Source: Flavobacterium aquidurense (GTDB lineage: Bacteria; Bacteroidota; Bacteroidia; Flavobacteriales; Flavobacteriaceae). Taken from it: DNA of 64,000 nucleotides. The stretch covers positions 1-64,000 of the forward strand of contig FNPS01000014.1 in assembly GCA_900107365.1 (NCBI GenBank), written 5' to 3'. The first letter of the stretch is position 1. The number at the start of each line of letters is the position of its first letter. The notes under the pieces were generated by a model. That model worked only from the letters and a program-made list of their open reading frames with translations. It was not told where the DNA came from and did not search any database. Below, piece by piece: positions 62,154 through 64,000 of the stretch. The position numbers and the translations under genes are program-made.

Positions 62154-62161
62154 CAAATGTA
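62154..62161 (-). promoter_or_regulatory. -7 element (TACATTTG) for the GH128-like gene
   Basis: Exact TAnnTTTG match on the minus strand, 46 bp upstream of ATG 62108. It supports that start over the longer reading. Confidence 0.55.
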
Positions 62162-62283
62162 TACCGTTTATCCAAATTACCTTTTGTTCAAATTCAGAAA
62201 AAATCATTACAAAAACCCATCAAAATTTACTTTAGAGATCTTAAAAGAATAGTTTTTCGTTTTTAGCTGACTTACATAAAAGA

Positions 62284-62319
62284 AAAAGTCCAAAAGGAAA
62301 TAATCGCTTTTGGACTTTT
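62284..62319 (-). terminator. Terminator after the LpxL-like gene
   Basis: Perfect 13-bp stem AAAAGTCCAAAAG / CTTTTGGACTTTT with a 10-nt loop, 21 bp after the stop codon. Confidence 0.85.
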
Positions 62320-62339
62320 AAGTATTTTTATAAAGAATA

Positions 62340-63212
62340 TTATGCAACGCGATGTTTCCATCTTTTATGCGTCCACAAATAATATTCAGGCGCTTCATAT
62401 ATTTGTTTTTCTACTTCTCTTAAATATTTCTCCGTGACTTCAAAATTTTCATATTCTTTAGGGTTATCGGCAATTGGTACAATTGTAGCTTCATAATAAC
62501 CTCTTCCCACTTTTTTTACTTTAATAAAAATAACGCTTAAGTCGTATTTTTTAGCCAACATTTCTGCTCCGGTGTGTACCGGAACTTCAATTCCCATAAA
62601 TTTCATGGAATGAAAAATCCTGTCCAGTTTTGGTGATTGATCACTGGCCAAACCATAAAGACTTAGAATTCCTTTGCGTTGATTTTGTGCCATTAATGGA
62701 ATTGCTTTCTTAGTTTCAACTAATTCAGCATCATATTTTCCTCTGATTTTTCGAACCAATTTATCAAAATACGGATTGGCAATTTTTTTATAAACGCCAA
62801 CTCCATTAAAAAGCATTCTTTTATTAAGTGTCAAAAGCCATTCCCAGCTCGCGTAGTGCGAAGCTACTAAAACGACACTTTTGCCTTTATTTTCATATTC
62901 ATGAAAAAGATCCATATTGGTAATGGTAAATCTTTTCTCCATTTCCTCAGGTGTAATACTCATTGTTTTGATCATCTCAAGAAACATATCACACATATGC
63001 TGATAAAATTTCTTTTCGATTTCTTTTCTTTTAGCGTTACTTAAATGTGGTAAAGTAAGTGCCAGATTTTCGCGCACTACTTTTCTGCGATATCCAATAA
63101 CATGATATACAAGGAAATAAACGAAATCAGAAAACCAATAAAATATACGAAATGGAAGTATAGAAATAAGCCAAAGAAAAGGGTAGGCTACTATATAAGC
63201 GAGAAACTGCAT
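62340..63212 (-). CDS. LpxL/HtrB-family lysophospholipid or lipid A acyltransferase
   Basis: 290 residues. One N-terminal membrane helix (FLWLISILPFRIFYWFSDFVYFLV), catalytic HYASWE (H-x4-E) in VASHYASWEW, and the later SDQSPK and HTGAEMLAKKYD blocks. It transfers an acyl chain onto lipid A or a related lipid at the inner face of the inner membrane; flavobacterial homologues have also been linked to amino-lipid synthesis, so lipid A is likely but not certain. Monocistronic, with its own -7 element and terminator. Confidence 0.9.
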   Translation of the reverse strand: MQFLAYIVAYPFLWLISILPFRIFYWFSDFVYFLVYHVIGYRRKVVRENLALTLPHLSNAKRKEIEKKFYQHMCDMFLEMIKTMSITPEEMEKRFTITNMDLFHEYENKGKSVVLVASHYASWEWLLTLNKRMLFNGVGVYKKIANPYFDKLVRKIRGKYDAELVETKKAIPLMAQNQRKGILSLYGLASDQSPKLDRIFHSMKFMGIEVPVHTGAEMLAKKYDLSVIFIKVKKVGRGYYEATIVPIADNPKEYENFEVTEKYLREVEKQIYEAPEYYLWTHKRWKHRVA

Positions 63213-63225
63213 CTATTTTTTTTTA

Positions 63226-63233
63226 CAAAGATA
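63226..63233 (-). promoter_or_regulatory. -7 element (TATCTTTG) for the LpxL-like gene
   Basis: Exact TAnnTTTG match on the minus strand, 14 bp upstream of ATG 63212. Confidence 0.5.
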
Positions 63234-63323
63234 AATTAAAAATGAATAACCATGGATGTTTTGGTTTCTTGTAAAGTTATGTTTGAGAATGATTATATTT
63301 ACCACTCACATTAAATATTTTTT

Positions 63324-63971
63324 ATGAATACCGTTAATACCGTTTTGGTTGGGATTATAGTTGCCAATGCCTTGATTAGTTACAAAGGTTTTAATGATCT
63401 TGCTTTTTTTAGAAAATACGAATTTCATGTCGGGAGTATTCGTTCCGGGGAACAAATCAGAATGTTATCATCTGGTTTCTTGCATGTTGATATGATGCAT
63501 TTAATATTTAATATGTTGACACTTTGGTTTTTTGCTCCGGTTGTCATCGAATGGCTTGGATCAATTTCTTTTATTCTTATTTATTTTGGAAGTTTGATTT
63601 TTGGAAGTTTGCTAACAATGCTGTTTCATAAAAATGACTATAGTTATCGTGCGGTTGGCGCTTCGGGTGCTGTCACCGGAATTTTATATTCTGCCATATT
63701 ATTACAGCCGGATATGATGTTGGGAATCTTTTTTGTCATTCCTATGCCGGCATATCTCTTCGGAATTTTATATTTATTGTATTCGATATACGGAATGAAA
63801 GCCAAAAATGATAATATAGGGCATACAGCACATTTTGGAGGTGCCATTGGTGGTTATTTGATTACCTTGATAAAAGAACCTTCTTTAATTGTAGATCATA
63901 GTTTGATGGTTATCTTATTAGCAATTCCGATTTTAATACTTTTTGCGATGGCTAAATTAGGAAAATTGTAA
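63324..63971 (+). CDS. Rhomboid-family intramembrane serine protease
   Basis: 215 residues, six membrane helices. Catalytic Ser 114 in VGASGAVTG, catalytic His 170 in HTAHFGGAIGGY; HVDMMHLIFNM in TM2 matches the HxxxHxxxN pattern. It cleaves transmembrane segments within the inner membrane; the substrate is unknown. It is divergent from the LpxL-like gene. 29 bp after the stop reach the window end and hold nothing visible. Confidence 0.95.
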   Translation: MNTVNTVLVGIIVANALISYKGFNDLAFFRKYEFHVGSIRSGEQIRMLSSGFLHVDMMHLIFNMLTLWFFAPVVIEWLGSISFILIYFGSLIFGSLLTMLFHKNDYSYRAVGASGAVTGILYSAILLQPDMMLGIFFVIPMPAYLFGILYLLYSIYGMKAKNDNIGHTAHFGGAIGGYLITLIKEPSLIVDHSLMVILLAIPILILFAMAKLGKL

Positions 63972-64000
63972 GCTTGGCATAACTTTTGAAATGCCCTTAT

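Noticed and set aside
62109..62207. 33-residue extension of the GH128-like protein
   Set aside because: It crosses the -7 element at 62154 and would bury the signal peptide.

Overview
The window looks like a chromosomal segment of a Flavobacterium-like member of the Bacteroidota. The evidence is a low-GC genome, Bacteroidota-type -7 promoter elements (TAnnTTTG) in front of many genes, and type IX secretion (T9SS) cargo of both C-terminal types. There is also a PorP/SprF-type protein, SprB repeats, an OMP_b-brl_3 receptor and typical flavobacterial housekeeping genes. No tRNA, rRNA, CRISPR array, intact insertion sequence or prophage was seen. The one RNA gene recognised is RNase P RNA.

Layout. 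1-8.6 kb (minus strand) is a surface-adhesin locus: a small exported protein, a 2567-residue adhesin (vWA, SprB repeats, CHU_C/type B T9SS domain) and the start of a PorP/SprF protein. 9.1-12.6 kb is a polyphosphate cluster (SixA-like phosphatase, ppk1, ppx). 12.8-14.6 kb holds a TMEM175-type channel, a Crp-like regulator and a quinone-reductase-like flavoprotein. 14.6-16.4 kb is dnaX, whose long (tau) form can only be read by a -1 shift at a run of ten A. 17-24.8 kb holds small conserved proteins, a broken gene, rnpB, a dicarboxylate symporter and panE. 24.8-29.3 kb is an OmpR-type two-component system divergent from a beta-barrel receptor. 29.3-37.9 kb holds rsmD, a helicase, a DOPA-dioxygenase-like gene, an acyltransferase with a TTG start, kdsB and a fused E1 dehydrogenase. 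38-43.7 kb carries a catalytically degenerate M1-like protein joined to a barrel, a LOG protein, a cupin and an exported protein of unknown role. 43.7-46.6 kb is uvrA. 46.8-49.8 kb is a four-gene operon of unknown function. 49.9-64 kb holds a LytTR/propeller-kinase pair, a Fic protein with an operator-like inverted repeat, a ClC transporter, ggt, acpH, glmM, a GH128-like T9SS cargo, an LpxL-like acyltransferase and a rhomboid protease.

The strongest unexplained signal lies between genes. Many gaps hold arrays of 6-9 bp units, each unit having a fixed core and two or three free bases, placed as inverted arms around a spacer. The core differs by locus (CAGTNN, CAATNN, CTTAGNNN, CACnAATTn/CGCAGATTn, ATATAAGTn), but the architecture is the same. 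Two further dispersed palindromic families (GTCATTGCGAGGAACG and a CCCTGATnGGAGC family) occupy other gaps. I do not know of a formal description of the short-unit arrays. The other top candidates are the dnaX frameshift, the four-gene operon at 46.8-49.8 kb and the fic operator.
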